64,000 nt of DNA, taken from Phormidesmis priestleyi ULC007. GTDB taxonomy: Bacteria > Cyanobacteriota > Cyanobacteriia > Leptolyngbyales > Leptolyngbyaceae. The stretch lies in the NCBI RefSeq assembly GCF_001895925.1, contig NZ_MPPI01000013.1, positions 8,264-72,263 of the forward strand. The letters are read 5' to 3'. Positions within the stretch are counted from its first letter, which is position 1, and each line of letters starts with the position of its first letter. The translations under genes were made by a program, and so were the position numbers. A model generated the notes under the pieces. The model was not told the origin of the DNA. It saw nothing but the letters and a program-made list of their open reading frames with translations, and ran no database searches. Positions 17,411 to 25,413 of the stretch are shown here, in pieces.

Positions 17411-17938
17411 GTGGGTAGAACGCCAGAAAACAAAAGGCAAATCGTTGCTGAACTCAAGCAATCGCTGAGTGAATCTCAGTTGATGTTTATCGTTAACTAC
17501 CGAGGCTTAAGCGTAGGCGAGATTGGCGATTTGCGAAATCGTCTTGGTTCTAAAGGCGGAAGCTGCAAGGTAACGAAAAACACGTTCATGGGCATCGCAG
17601 TCCAAGATGACGAACGTTGGCAAGCCGTGAGTGAAATTCTCAAGGGCGACTCTGCGTTTGTGATGGTCAAAGATGACCTGGGCGGCGCGATCAAGGCGTA
17701 TCAAGAGTTCCAAAAAGCTAGCAAAAAAACCGAAATTCGCGGCGGCGTGATGGACGGTAAATTGCTGACTGAGGCAGACTTAAAAGCGATCGCAGATCTG
17801 CCTTCTAAAGAGCAGCTTCTGGCGCAAATTGCTGGCGCAATCAACGGCGTGGCAACCAAGCTGGCAGTGGGTATCAACGAAGTGCCCTCTGGTTTAGCAC
17901 GCGCGATCAAGCAAATTTCCGAGAAGGAATCTGCTTAA
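17411..17938 (+). CDS. rplJ: Ribosomal protein L10
   Basis: L10 anchors L7/L12 dimers to the ribosome stalk. The 175 residues start at GTG 17411 with the near-perfect ribosome binding site AAGGAGGTGA at 17396-17405. Family parts are ENKRQIVAELKQSLSESQLM, NYRGLSVGEIGDLRNRL, CKVTKNTFMGIA and the C-terminal helix GLARAIKQISEKE that carries L7/L12. It is separated from rplA by a regulated leader, so rplJ-rplL can be set apart from the upstream genes. Confidence 0.97.
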   Translation: MGRTPENKRQIVAELKQSLSESQLMFIVNYRGLSVGEIGDLRNRLGSKGGSCKVTKNTFMGIAVQDDERWQAVSEILKGDSAFVMVKDDLGGAIKAYQEFQKASKKTEIRGGVMDGKLLTEADLKAIADLPSKEQLLAQIAGAINGVATKLAVGINEVPSGLARAIKQISEKESA

Positions 17939-18025
17939 AACAACGAATTTTGAGTTGCGAATTCTGCACCGAAAACTCGACTCAAAGTCCAAAGTTCAAA
18001 ATCTAGAATCTTAGGAGTTAATCTA

Positions 18026-18409
18026 ATGGCTGCTGTTGACGAAATTATTGACAAGTTAAAAGGCTTGACCTTGCTGGAAGCGGCTGATCTGGTCAAGCAA
18101 ATCGAAGAAACATTTGGCGTGAGCGCTGCGGCTCCAGTCGGTGGCATGATGATGGCTCCGGGGCCTGCGGCCCCCGCTGAAGAAGTCGAAGAGCAGACCG
18201 AGTTTAGCGCTGTCTTAGACGATGTGCCTGCTGATAAGAAGATTGCGATTCTGAAGGTCGTTCGGACGATCACTGGGTTGGGTCTGAAGGAAGCGAAAGA
18301 TCTCGTGGAAGCTGCACCGAAAGCGCTGAAAGAAGGCGTTGCCAAAGCTGAAGCTGAAGATATCAAGAAGCAAATCGAGGAAGTTGGCGGTAAGGTTTCG
18401 GTTAAATAA
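18026..18409 (+). CDS. rplL: Ribosomal protein L7/L12
   Basis: L7/L12 recruits translation factors. The 127 residues have the N-terminal dimer domain ([20 protein letters not shown]), an Ala/Pro/Met hinge ([15 protein letters not shown]) and the C-terminal domain with [20 protein letters not shown] and [16 protein letters not shown] good ribosome binding site (AGGAG) precedes the ATG. It follows rplJ by 87 bases and ends the operon before a clear terminator. Confidence 0.98.
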   Translation: MAAVDEIIDKLKGLTLLEAADLVKQIEETFGVSAAAPVGGMMMAPGPAAPAEEVEEQTEFSAVLDDVPADKKIAILKVVRTITGLGLKEAKDLVEAAPKALKEGVAKAEAEDIKKQIEEVGGKVSVK

Positions 18410-18440
18410 TCGATTTTGCCTAAATAACTTTTCTGATGAT

Positions 18441-18470
18441 GGGGGAGTCTCTTTGAGGCTCCTTTTTTTT
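18441..18470 (+). terminator. Intrinsic terminator after rplL
   Basis: A GGAGtCTC / GAGgCTCC stem with a TTT loop is followed by eight T (18463-18470). It ends the ribosomal operon. Confidence 0.92.
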
Positions 18471-18484
18471 GGGGCGATGATAAA

Positions 18485-19030
18485 CTATTTCAAATCTAAT
18501 AATCCTTCTTCTTTTAACTTTGGGTTAAAGCGAATTTCTTCTTGGATTCCTCGCGCTTTTAGCTGAGTTAAAATTTCTGCCTCAACTCGTCGTGCTACAT
18601 TTTTAAGAATTTTGATTTGGGTGATCTCTTCGATCGTCGTCTTCGTGTAATTTGCCTCTTCTTCAGGAGTCATCATTCCTTTGACTTGAATGGGCTGATT
18701 CCATTTAGCTTCGTCGATGCCGTTGCCTGATGGAGTCGAGCCATTTTCAGCGATCCAAGCGTCACGAATGTTTTCGAGCAGAGTGCGACTGGGACGATCG
18801 ACAGGACTAAACTTCACCCAATAACATCCTTCAGGTTGACGAACTAAATGTTGCTTTAAGCCTAAGAAAATATCGCGAGAAAATCCAACAAACTGTAGGA
18901 TTTTACTTTGATCAAAAACGGCATATGCCCCAACTTTTCCGCGAAGTTCTTCGGGCAATTGACCGCGATCGTTGATATAGGAAATATAGTCTAGACTCGC
19001 GAGAGTTGGAATGTTAATTTGAGAAGTCAT
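18485..19030 (-). CDS. GIY-YIG nuclease-like protein
   Basis: From the Met at 19030 the protein has about 181 residues. The segment VGAYAVFDQSKILQFVGFSRD has the spacing of the GIY and YIG motifs (GAYAV and QFVGF in place of GIY and YIG), followed by an Arg and a helix (DIFLGLKQHLVRQ). This fits the GIY-YIG-like proteins found in cyanobacteria and plastids. A later region (RTLLENIRDAWIAENG) may hold the catalytic Glu, but I cannot place it firmly. The C-terminus ends in an amphipathic helix (VARRVEAEILTQLKARGI). The frame is open to 19087 but lacks support there. It points toward rplL and may share a transcript with the small gene upstream. A function in DNA handling is only a guess. Confidence 0.65.
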   Translation of the reverse strand: MTSQINIPTLASLDYISYINDRGQLPEELRGKVGAYAVFDQSKILQFVGFSRDIFLGLKQHLVRQPEGCYWVKFSPVDRPSRTLLENIRDAWIAENGSTPSGNGIDEAKWNQPIQVKGMMTPEEEANYTKTTIEEITQIKILKNVARRVEAEILTQLKARGIQEEIRFNPKLKEEGLLDLK

Positions 19031-19059
19031 TTTAGAACTGTAAGAAAAGTTGGATAGAT

Positions 19060-19383
19060 TTAACTGGCTTTCCTGTAGATTGCACACAACCGACTGGGTT
19101 TAAATACTTTTGCTTTAAACATAAAGTTTGGAGGCACATTGACGATCGCATAATCCGCAGAGTTGTGAAACTTCTCAAACTCGGCAGGCATCCCTTTGGG
19201 GGTCGCGGTTGTGTAAGGAACGGGCTGAAACAGCAGTTCTGTGAATTCAACTTGATCGCACTTCAGGGCTTGAGCAACCTGCTGTAAAAACGCCTCACTT
19301 TTCAGCAACTCAAACAACGCAGTTTTGACTTCTGGATCGAGAGAAAAACTGCTGTCAAAGTTCTCAATGATTTTAATTCCCAT
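19060..19383 (-). CDS. Conserved hypothetical protein, 107 aa
   Basis: The Met at 19383 starts MGIKIIENFDSSFSLDPEVK. The protein has a helical N-terminal half (ALFELLKSEAFLQQVAQAL) and a beta-like C-terminal half (VEFTELLFQPVPYTT, YAIVNVPPNFMFKAKVFKP). It has no signal peptide. I do not recognise the family. It lies 29 bases upstream of the GIY-YIG-like gene on the same strand and probably shares a transcript with it. Confidence 0.5.
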   Translation of the reverse strand: MGIKIIENFDSSFSLDPEVKTALFELLKSEAFLQQVAQALKCDQVEFTELLFQPVPYTTATPKGMPAEFEKFHNSADYAIVNVPPNFMFKAKVFKPSRLCAIYRKAS

Positions 19384-19476
19384 TTTTTTCACCGTTGTGA
19401 ACCTCGATCGTATACCGACTAGGGATGTTTTTCGTAAGGTGATGGTTGAAGTCCCCATTTCCCCTAAAATCGGGAG

Positions 19477-21942
19477 ATGAAAAGACAGCAGCCGTCCGTT
19501 AACATTCCCGCATCTGCCTGGAGCCGTTCGATCGGTCGGGGTTGGGAAAAGCCTTACACCGTCCGCTATGCCAGCAATTTAGATGATGGCCCCTGGCACG
19601 GGATGCCGCTGGGCGGATTTGGGGCAGGGTGCATTGGGCGATCGTCGCGAGGCGATTTCAATCTCTGGCACATTGACGGCGGTGAACACGTTTTTCAGAC
19701 GATTCCGGGGTGTCAGTTTAGCGTGTTTGAGCAGCTTGGCACTCAAACTCAGGCTTATGCATTGAGCACCGAAGCCGCGAACGGCAGCTTAAGCACTTGG
19801 AATTGGTATCCTGCGAGTCAAGAAGGACAGTCAACCGGAACGTATTCGGCGCTCTACCCTCGGAGCTGGTTTGTCTACGAAAATGTTTTAAAAGCCAATC
19901 TGACCTGTGAACAGTTTTCGCCGATCGTTGCAGACAATTATCAAGAGACGAGCTACCCGATCGCTATCTTTGAATGGACGGCACACAATCCGACTGATCA
20001 GCCAATTACTCTGAGTGTGATGCTGACTTGGGAGAATATGACGGGCTGGTTTACGAATTCGCTCAAGTCGCCCAATGTGCAGATGCGAGATGACGGCAGC
20101 TCATTTTATGACTATCAGCCTCGGATGGGAGAAAGCACGGGAAACTTCAATACTCTAACAGGAGACGAACAGAGAATTGGCGTAGTCATGGGAAGTGATG
20201 CAGAAGAGCCTTTAGAAGGAGAGGGACAGTGGGCGATCGCGACCCTTCTCAACTCTTATCTCTGGGAAGTTTTTTATGACACTCGCTGGAATCCGAGCGG
20301 CGATGGATCTGAGGTGTGGCGGTCCTTCGCAAAAGATGGCTCACTCTGCGATCGCGACGATGAAACCCCCGCGAAAGCCGGAGAGCAGATCGGCAGTGCG
20401 ATCGCCGTTCGATTCACCCTCAAACCTGGACAAACCCTCAAAATTCCTTTCATCCTCAGTTGGGATTTTCCGGTCACAGAGTTTGCAGCCGGAGTCAACT
20501 ATTTTCGGCGCTACACCGACTTTTTTGGGCGCACCGGACGCAATGCCTGGACGATCGCTCGCACGGCTTTGAAACATTACCGAACTTGGCATGAAAAAAT
20601 TCTGACTTGGCAGCAGCCGATCGTCGATCGTGATGATTTGCCTGACTGGTTCAAAATGGCGTTGTTTAACGAGCTTTATATTCTCACCGACGGCGGATCG
20701 CTTTGGAGTGCAGCCGATGAGCGCGATCCGGTGGGTCAGTTTGCGGTGCTAGAGTGTCTCGATTATCGCTGGTATGAAAGTCTAGACGTGCGGCTCTATG
20801 GTTCTTTTGGATTGTTAATGCTCTGGTCTAAGTTAGAGAAATCGGTAATTCGGGCGTTTGCGCGATCGATTCCGACGAGCGATGAGAGAACGCGGGTGAT
20901 TGGCTATTACTACACGCTTAGCGCAGAGCGCAACTGCGAAGCAACCGGGGCAGAGAGTCAGATGGCGATTCGCAAAGTCGCGGGTGCCACTCCTCACGAT
21001 TTGGGCGCACCCAATGAGCATGTATGGGAAAAAACCAATTACACGAGTTATCAAGACTGTAATCTTTGGAAGGATTTAGGAGCAGATTTCGTATTGCAGG
21101 TTTATCGAGATTATGTGTTGACAGGTGCTAACGATATTGAGTTTTTAATCGAATGTTGGGATGCGATCGTGGAAACGCTCCATTATCTAAAAACGTTTGA
21201 TTTGGATAATGATGGCATTCCTGAAAACTCTGGTGCGCCAGATCAAACGTTTGATGATTGGCGATTGCAGGGAGTGAGCGCCTACTGTGGAGGATTGTGG
21301 ATTGCAGCATTAGAGGCAGCGATCGCGATCAGTCAGATTCTCATTACTAATCATGATTCCTCATCTATTCACGAATCGGTTGCAATGTTTCAAACTTGGC
21401 TTGATCAATCCCGTGCGATTTACCAAGAAACACTCTGGAATGGTCAATATTATCGTCTCGATAGTCAGAGCGGCTCTGATGTAGTGATGGTAGACCAACT
21501 TTGCGGACAGTTTTACGCCAGATTGCTAGGTCTGCCTGATGTGGTTCCTCAAGAATGCGCTGAGTCTGCGCTCAAAACGGTCTATGACGCTTGCTTTGTC
21601 AAATTCAATCAATTTGTTAGGAATCAGGGTTCTGAAATTCAAAATTGTTCGATCGGGGCTGCCAACGGCGTTCGCCCAGATGGATCTCCCGAAAACCCTA
21701 ACGCAACTCACCCACTCGAAGTCTGGACAGGCATCAATTTTGGATTAGCAGCGTTCTTAGTGCAAATGGGAATGACTGCCGAAGCCATGACCTTGACAGA
21801 AGCGGTGGTTCGGCAAATCTATGACAATGGCTTGCAGTTTCGCACCCCCGAAGCGATTACTGCAACTGCGACTTTTCGCGCGAGTCACTATCTGAGAGCG
21901 ATGGCAATTTGGGCAATTTATGGGACGTTGAGTGATCGTTGA
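19477..21942 (+). CDS. GH116 beta-glucosidase (GBA2-type glucosylceramidase)
   Basis: This 821-residue protein matches glycoside hydrolase family 116, the family of human GBA2 and bacterial and archaeal beta-glucosidases. The N-terminal beta domain has GMPLGGFGAGCIGRSSRGDF and the C-terminal (alpha/alpha)6 barrel has the two catalytic segments: MALFNELYILTDGG with the likely nucleophile Glu399, and SGAPDQTFDDW with the likely acid/base Asp589. GVSAYCGGLWIAALEAA and HPLEVWTGINFG are also family-like. There is no signal peptide, so it probably works in the cytosol or at the inner membrane face. Substrates could be glucosylated lipids or short glucosides; cyanobacteria have monoglucosyl-diacylglycerol, which makes a lipid substrate possible, but that is inference. 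It is full length. Confidence 0.92.
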   Translation: MKRQQPSVNIPASAWSRSIGRGWEKPYTVRYASNLDDGPWHGMPLGGFGAGCIGRSSRGDFNLWHIDGGEHVFQTIPGCQFSVFEQLGTQTQAYALSTEAANGSLSTWNWYPASQEGQSTGTYSALYPRSWFVYENVLKANLTCEQFSPIVADNYQETSYPIAIFEWTAHNPTDQPITLSVMLTWENMTGWFTNSLKSPNVQMRDDGSSFYDYQPRMGESTGNFNTLTGDEQRIGVVMGSDAEEPLEGEGQWAIATLLNSYLWEVFYDTRWNPSGDGSEVWRSFAKDGSLCDRDDETPAKAGEQIGSAIAVRFTLKPGQTLKIPFILSWDFPVTEFAAGVNYFRRYTDFFGRTGRNAWTIARTALKHYRTWHEKILTWQQPIVDRDDLPDWFKMALFNELYILTDGGSLWSAADERDPVGQFAVLECLDYRWYESLDVRLYGSFGLLMLWSKLEKSVIRAFARSIPTSDERTRVIGYYYTLSAERNCEATGAESQMAIRKVAGATPHDLGAPNEHVWEKTNYTSYQDCNLWKDLGADFVLQVYRDYVLTGANDIEFLIECWDAIVETLHYLKTFDLDNDGIPENSGAPDQTFDDWRLQGVSAYCGGLWIAALEAAIAISQILITNHDSSSIHESVAMFQTWLDQSRAIYQETLWNGQYYRLDSQSGSDVVMVDQLCGQFYARLLGLPDVVPQECAESALKTVYDACFVKFNQFVRNQGSEIQNCSIGAANGVRPDGSPENPNATHPLEVWTGINFGLAAFLVQMGMTAEAMTLTEAVVRQIYDNGLQFRTPEAITATATFRASHYLRAMAIWAIYGTLSDR

Positions 21943-22294
21943 AAGCGCGATCGAGACTGCTATTGGACATCGCCCATGGGCAGGGCTGATTAGTTGTCAC
22001 CAGAGGAAAGCTGGAAGTACTGAGCTGCCGTTTTGCTTCTAGATTGAGCTTGACGAGCGAATCCGGGTTACAGCTTTTCTACGACGACCTTCAATTAACG
22101 TGAATTCGATGAAGCTTTTCGCTACGGTTGCCAATCCGGGCTGCCCCCTAAATCCCCCAAAATTGGGAGACTTCAAGCCAAGATTCCCGGTTTCAAAGTC
22201 CCCCAGAATGAGGATTTAGAGGGGGCACAAGCCGACTCAAACGGAGCAATTAGCAAACTGATATCCACTCTAGTTGAGTCCGAGCAGTGGCACT
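21943..22294. repeat. Gap with a decayed MITE-like copy
   Basis: After the GH116 stop comes about 150 bases in which I see nothing. A copy of the MITE-like repeat follows from about 22095 (TTAACGTGAATTCGATGAAG) to about 22230, with the core arms GCCCCCTAAATCCCCC and GGATTTAGAGGGGGC. Its right end no longer matches the left end, so this copy is decayed. Confidence 0.6.
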
Positions 22295-22402
22295 TTAATA
22301 AATCCACGTTCCCAAGGCCGCCGTCAATTGTTTCAGAACGCCTCCGGTTCCGACTAAATCTTCCGGGCTTTGATAGCCTTTGAGCAATTCATCGAGCAGT
22401 TC
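22295..22402 (-). pseudogene. IS256-family transposase remnant
   Basis: The reverse strand from 22402 reads ELLDELLKGYQSPEDLVG then TGGVLKQLTAALG and stops at 22295. This is close to the N-terminal part of IS256/mutator transposases (LLDELLK...PEDLLG...LLKQLTKALLERAL). Only about 36 residues are left, with no catalytic region. It is a scar of an old insertion. Confidence 0.6.
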
Positions 22403-22409
22403 AGGTCAA

Positions 22410-22671
22410 AAGGTCATGATCGTTAGGTTGGGGGGTAGTGGTTCATTAGATCAAACTTTTGACCCTTTGACACAAACTACTTTAGAACTGCAATCGATCT
22501 TCGATCGTGACGTAGATCTGCTTGTCAAAGCCGCGATCGAACGCAGTCAAAACTGGCTGAGGCGTAAAAATATTTTAGAATCGGCACAAACCATTTATGC
22601 AACGCGATCGAGAATCTCTCATTGACATCGAAACTGCCATCAGGCGGCTTTGCGTTACACGAGTGGCATAA
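22410..22671 (+). pseudogene. Remnant of an MNT-HepT toxin-antitoxin pair
   Basis: The frame up to 22625 contains VDLLVKAAIERSQNWLRRKN and ILESAQTIYAT, which resembles the C-terminal part of minimal nucleotidyltransferase (MNT) proteins; the N-terminal GSxxxG/DxD part is missing. An overlapping ATG at 22597 begins MQRDRESLIDIETAIRRL, like the first residues of HepT, then stops at 22671. The order and overlap are those of MNT-HepT pairs. Both genes are broken, and the left break is next to the IS256 remnant. Confidence 0.55.
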
Positions 22672-22713
22672 GCCAAACTAAACTAGATAACGTGATCCCC
22701 AAACATCTATCTG

Positions 22714-24048
22714 TTAAACGCTCCTACTTAGCCGTTGATAAACCGTTGCCAGTGCTGTTTCATCGCCCACATTGCCAGGAAACAGCACGACAGGCAGGTC
22801 AGGAAACTGAGGATGATCAGCAGGTGTTTTCACCATCGAAACGCCTGCTAACACTTGCCCTAAAAGGTTTGCAGTTCTCAAAGCTAGACCATCGCTCAGA
22901 GTGTCATTTGAGGTGATGCCGCCTTTGCTGATTAAAAAGCCAATATCAGCCGGGAGATGCCGCAACACCGCCATCAAAAGCGCAGACACCGCTTCACCAA
23001 ACTCTAGCCGAGTCTGAACACTGTCAAACGTCAGTTCTTGCCGACTCGTAAAAATCACGGGCGTGTTGCCAGACTGATGAATCTCATCCACTTTACGTAC
23101 AGTTTCGTTAAGCAGATCTGAACGATCGCCATTTTCGAGCAGTCGCGTCACGTCAATCTCAACGCCAACCGCCCCAGTTTGCTGTAACAGCGTTTGTAAT
23201 TGTTCGGTCGTTTTTTTGACGTGAGAGCCAACGATTACCGCTCCTGGTTTGCCGCCTCGCACATATTGCGCCATTGCTTCAGGTGCGATCGGTTGAGGTG
23301 GCAAGTCTGCCAACGCGGTCAACAAACTGGCGGCACTGCGGAACAGAAATCGCTTACCCTGAGACGCAGCGGACAGCACATCAGTTGCAAATCGGTTTAA
23401 ATCATCTTGAGTTTCAGCATCGACTACGCAACATTGATTGTGATTCAAACGTATCAGACGATCGTAAAGCAAACTGCTTTCACTGCCCGATCGCAATTCT
23501 GCTAATAAGAACCGTTCTACCTGAGAGGCTTGAATTCTGCCGTGGGTTTTTTCTTCAACATAATCGGGCAAATAGCTATGCCGATAGCCAAACACCGAGT
23601 CTCGCGCAAACTCGGTCTGATCAACGGGCGTATCCACTCCATTCACCTTGAGATAATGCACACTCTCGCGAGTGGTGCGTCCTCCTTCAAAAAAGGCAGG
23701 AACCAGGAAGTGAGCGTCAAACGAGCCAAGTTCTTCGGCGATCGCGTCCGTCTCGATCGGGTAGTGACCGCGAAGGGTAGAGTCCGATCGGCTGACAACT
23801 AAAAAATCTTGAATGTTTTCTAAAGCCAGTGCTTGCTTGAGGTTGTGGCACACTTCCCGCGTGATGGCAGCAGCTTTGTCAGGGGTAAGTGCCCGCGTAT
23901 TAGTGAGAATAAAAAAGATTGGTGCCTCGTCCGCTAACCCCAAGCGGAGCGTTGCCACATCCCACTGCATCAACAGCAAACAACTGTGAACCGTCTGCGA
24001 ACCTGTGGGATCGTCGTCAAGAACGATAATTTTAGGTCGAGTCTCCAT
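22714..24048 (-). CDS. DUF1537 four-carbon acid sugar kinase family protein
   Basis: This 444-residue protein is of the DUF1537 kinase family (OtnK/DtnK group), ATP-dependent kinases of four-carbon sugar acids. The N-terminal domain has VLDDDPTGSQTVHSC, NTRALTPDKAA and SRSDSTLRGHYPIETDAI; the C-terminal nucleotide-binding domain has ISKGGITSNDTLSDGL and VLFPGNVGDETALATVY. The N-terminal DDDPTGSQ is of the variant form seen in stand-alone members. The usual partner genes (PdxA2-like dehydrogenase, aldolase) are not present, so the substrate is unclear. It starts at 24048 and runs toward the scar region. It is full length. Confidence 0.85.
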   Translation of the reverse strand: METRPKIIVLDDDPTGSQTVHSCLLLMQWDVATLRLGLADEAPIFFILTNTRALTPDKAAAITREVCHNLKQALALENIQDFLVVSRSDSTLRGHYPIETDAIAEELGSFDAHFLVPAFFEGGRTTRESVHYLKVNGVDTPVDQTEFARDSVFGYRHSYLPDYVEEKTHGRIQASQVERFLLAELRSGSESSLLYDRLIRLNHNQCCVVDAETQDDLNRFATDVLSAASQGKRFLFRSAASLLTALADLPPQPIAPEAMAQYVRGGKPGAVIVGSHVKKTTEQLQTLLQQTGAVGVEIDVTRLLENGDRSDLLNETVRKVDEIHQSGNTPVIFTSRQELTFDSVQTRLEFGEAVSALLMAVLRHLPADIGFLISKGGITSNDTLSDGLALRTANLLGQVLAGVSMVKTPADHPQFPDLPVVLFPGNVGDETALATVYQRLSRSV

Positions 24049-24148
24049 CCATCACCTGGCAGTCTTTCATCGCTCAATTTACCAGGAAAGCGATCAACAG
24101 ATTTGAGGTTTGCATGAGAGACACTCACTCAAACCTCAAATTTCAGAC

Positions 24149-24583
24149 CTATTTGCGAATGTCTTTGGCCATGTTGCGGAACATATCCATGCTGGTGTCA
24201 CTTTTGCGACGCTGTTGAGCTTCGTTGACTTGCGGTGCAGATTGTTGATTCGGTTGCGCCTCAGAACTAGGCGTGGAGCCATTAGACGACGTATTGCTCC
24301 CTGCCGAAATCTTGCCGTTCATCGCAGAGATTTCTTTAACTTGTTCCATGTGCTGGGGGCTGTCTACGGTTCTGGCGTAGGTGCGTTTTACCTTCTTAAC
24401 CGTCCGCATATACTCTACGTCGCCCATGCCGCTAGCAGAATCGGTATCTAGAAAGAAGGCATCTTTCGCCGTTGGCGCTGCGGCAGGTTGCTCTTTTCTC
24501 GCAGGTGCGGGGGCTTCTGCTTTGGTCTCGTTTCTATCCGCTTTGTCTTTAGAACTAAACAATCTGCCAATAAATCCAGTCAT
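24149..24583 (-). CDS. Conserved cyanobacterial hypothetical, low-complexity
   Basis: This 144-residue protein begins MTGFIGRLFSSKDKADRN and continues with an Ala/Pro/Glu-rich linker. A short conserved-looking core follows (DAFFLDTDSASGMGDVEYMRTVKKVKRTY), then a Ser/Asn/Gln-rich tail ending SMDMFRNMAKDIRK. The core with FFLDxDxA and EYMR resembles a small family I have seen only in cyanobacteria; its function is unknown. There is no membrane segment, and most of it is probably disordered. It is 100 bases upstream of the DUF1537 gene on the same strand. Confidence 0.65.
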   Translation of the reverse strand: MTGFIGRLFSSKDKADRNETKAEAPAPARKEQPAAAPTAKDAFFLDTDSASGMGDVEYMRTVKKVKRTYARTVDSPQHMEQVKEISAMNGKISAGSNTSSNGSTPSSEAQPNQQSAPQVNEAQQRRKSDTSMDMFRNMAKDIRK

Positions 24584-24894
24584 TGTCGCTTCTAACTCAA
24601 ATGGAATACATATGTTTATCTTATGTTAAGTTTTGTCAAAAAGCTAGATCGTCCACAGTTTCGTGATCTGGGACGATTTTTTGAAAAAAGATTGCACGAT
24701 CGACCCTCCAATAAACCCATCCAAACGCAAAAAATCTACCTACTGGGTTAGGTAAACTCTTCTGCTGGCATCACGACTTCCTCACAGTTTTTCGGTTGAA
24801 TAGATCTATATCCAACAATATTTATTTGATTCGTTCTATCAACACTCTATAAAAACTGTCCTGAGTCTTTCGGTTAATTTTTGAGGAGGAAGGT
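24584..24894. other. Intergenic region, divergent promoters
   Basis: This 311-base gap lies between the leftward hypothetical gene and the rightward pentapeptide gene. It is AT-rich. GAGGAGGAAGGT directly before 24895 is a strong ribosome binding site for the pentapeptide gene. I see nothing else. Confidence 0.5.
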
Positions 24895-25326
24895 ATGAAA
24901 AAGAGCATGATTGGTACGATCGGGCTTTTAGCAACGTTCTGTGTTGCTTTCCCAGCAAGCGCTGCAAACCCTGACCAGGTAAAACGACTTTTAGAAACAG
25001 GAGAATGTTCCGGCTGCGACTTGACCCAGGCGAACCTGAGCGGCACTCACCTACTAGGGGCAGATCTAAGAAGTGCCAACCTTGAAGGCGCAAATCTGAC
25101 CAATGCAAACTTGGAGGGAGCCGATTTTACAGGCGCAAACCTTAGAGAAACAAATTTCACGGGTGCATTTATGACGAATGCAAGTCTCACGTTAGCCGAC
25201 CTAAGTCAAGCAAATCTAGCAAGCGTAACGATGTACAACGCTGACACGGCTGGCGCAGTGCTAACGGGAATCAACACCCAAAACGCTCAAGTGTTTGGCA
25301 GTGGAATTAATGTCGGAGGCGATTGA
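24895..25326 (+). CDS. Exported pentapeptide-repeat protein
   Basis: This 143-residue protein has a signal peptide (MKKSMIGTIGLLATFCVAF, cleavage near PASAA). After that comes the segment QVKRLLETGECSGCDLTQAN with two Cys, and then tandem A(D/N)LXX repeats of the NLSGTHLLGADLRSANLEGA kind for about 15 turns, which fold as a right-handed beta helix. Such short CxxC-plus-pentapeptide proteins are frequent in cyanobacteria, in the periplasm or thylakoid lumen; their roles are mostly unknown. A strong GAGGAGG lies upstream of the ATG, so expression may be high. Confidence 0.85.
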   Translation: MKKSMIGTIGLLATFCVAFPASAANPDQVKRLLETGECSGCDLTQANLSGTHLLGADLRSANLEGANLTNANLEGADFTGANLRETNFTGAFMTNASLTLADLSQANLASVTMYNADTAGAVLTGINTQNAQVFGSGINVGGD

Positions 25327-25353
25327 GAAATGTCCTCTATCGGAATGATTTTG

Positions 25354-25413
25354 TAGAGGCAATCCCCCCGTGGTTGCCCTCCGTCAGGGGTAGGCACGGG
25401 GGCACTACCCCTA
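25354..25413. repeat. Palindromic repeat with CCCCCCGTG/CACGGGGG arms
   Basis: The gap between the pentapeptide gene and the convergent DUF3352 gene holds GTAGAGGCAATCCCCCCGTGG and, after a short spacer, GGCACGGGGGCACTACCCCTAC. The arms pair over CCCCCGTG/CACGGGGG and again as GTAG.GG/CC.CTAC. It has the look of a dispersed cyanobacterial palindrome and could act as a bidirectional terminator. Confidence 0.55.

Noticed and set aside
17935-18366. Antisense frame over rplL
   Set aside because: It comes from the Ala/Lys/Glu-rich codons of rplL read backwards; Ser/Ala-rich with no domain.
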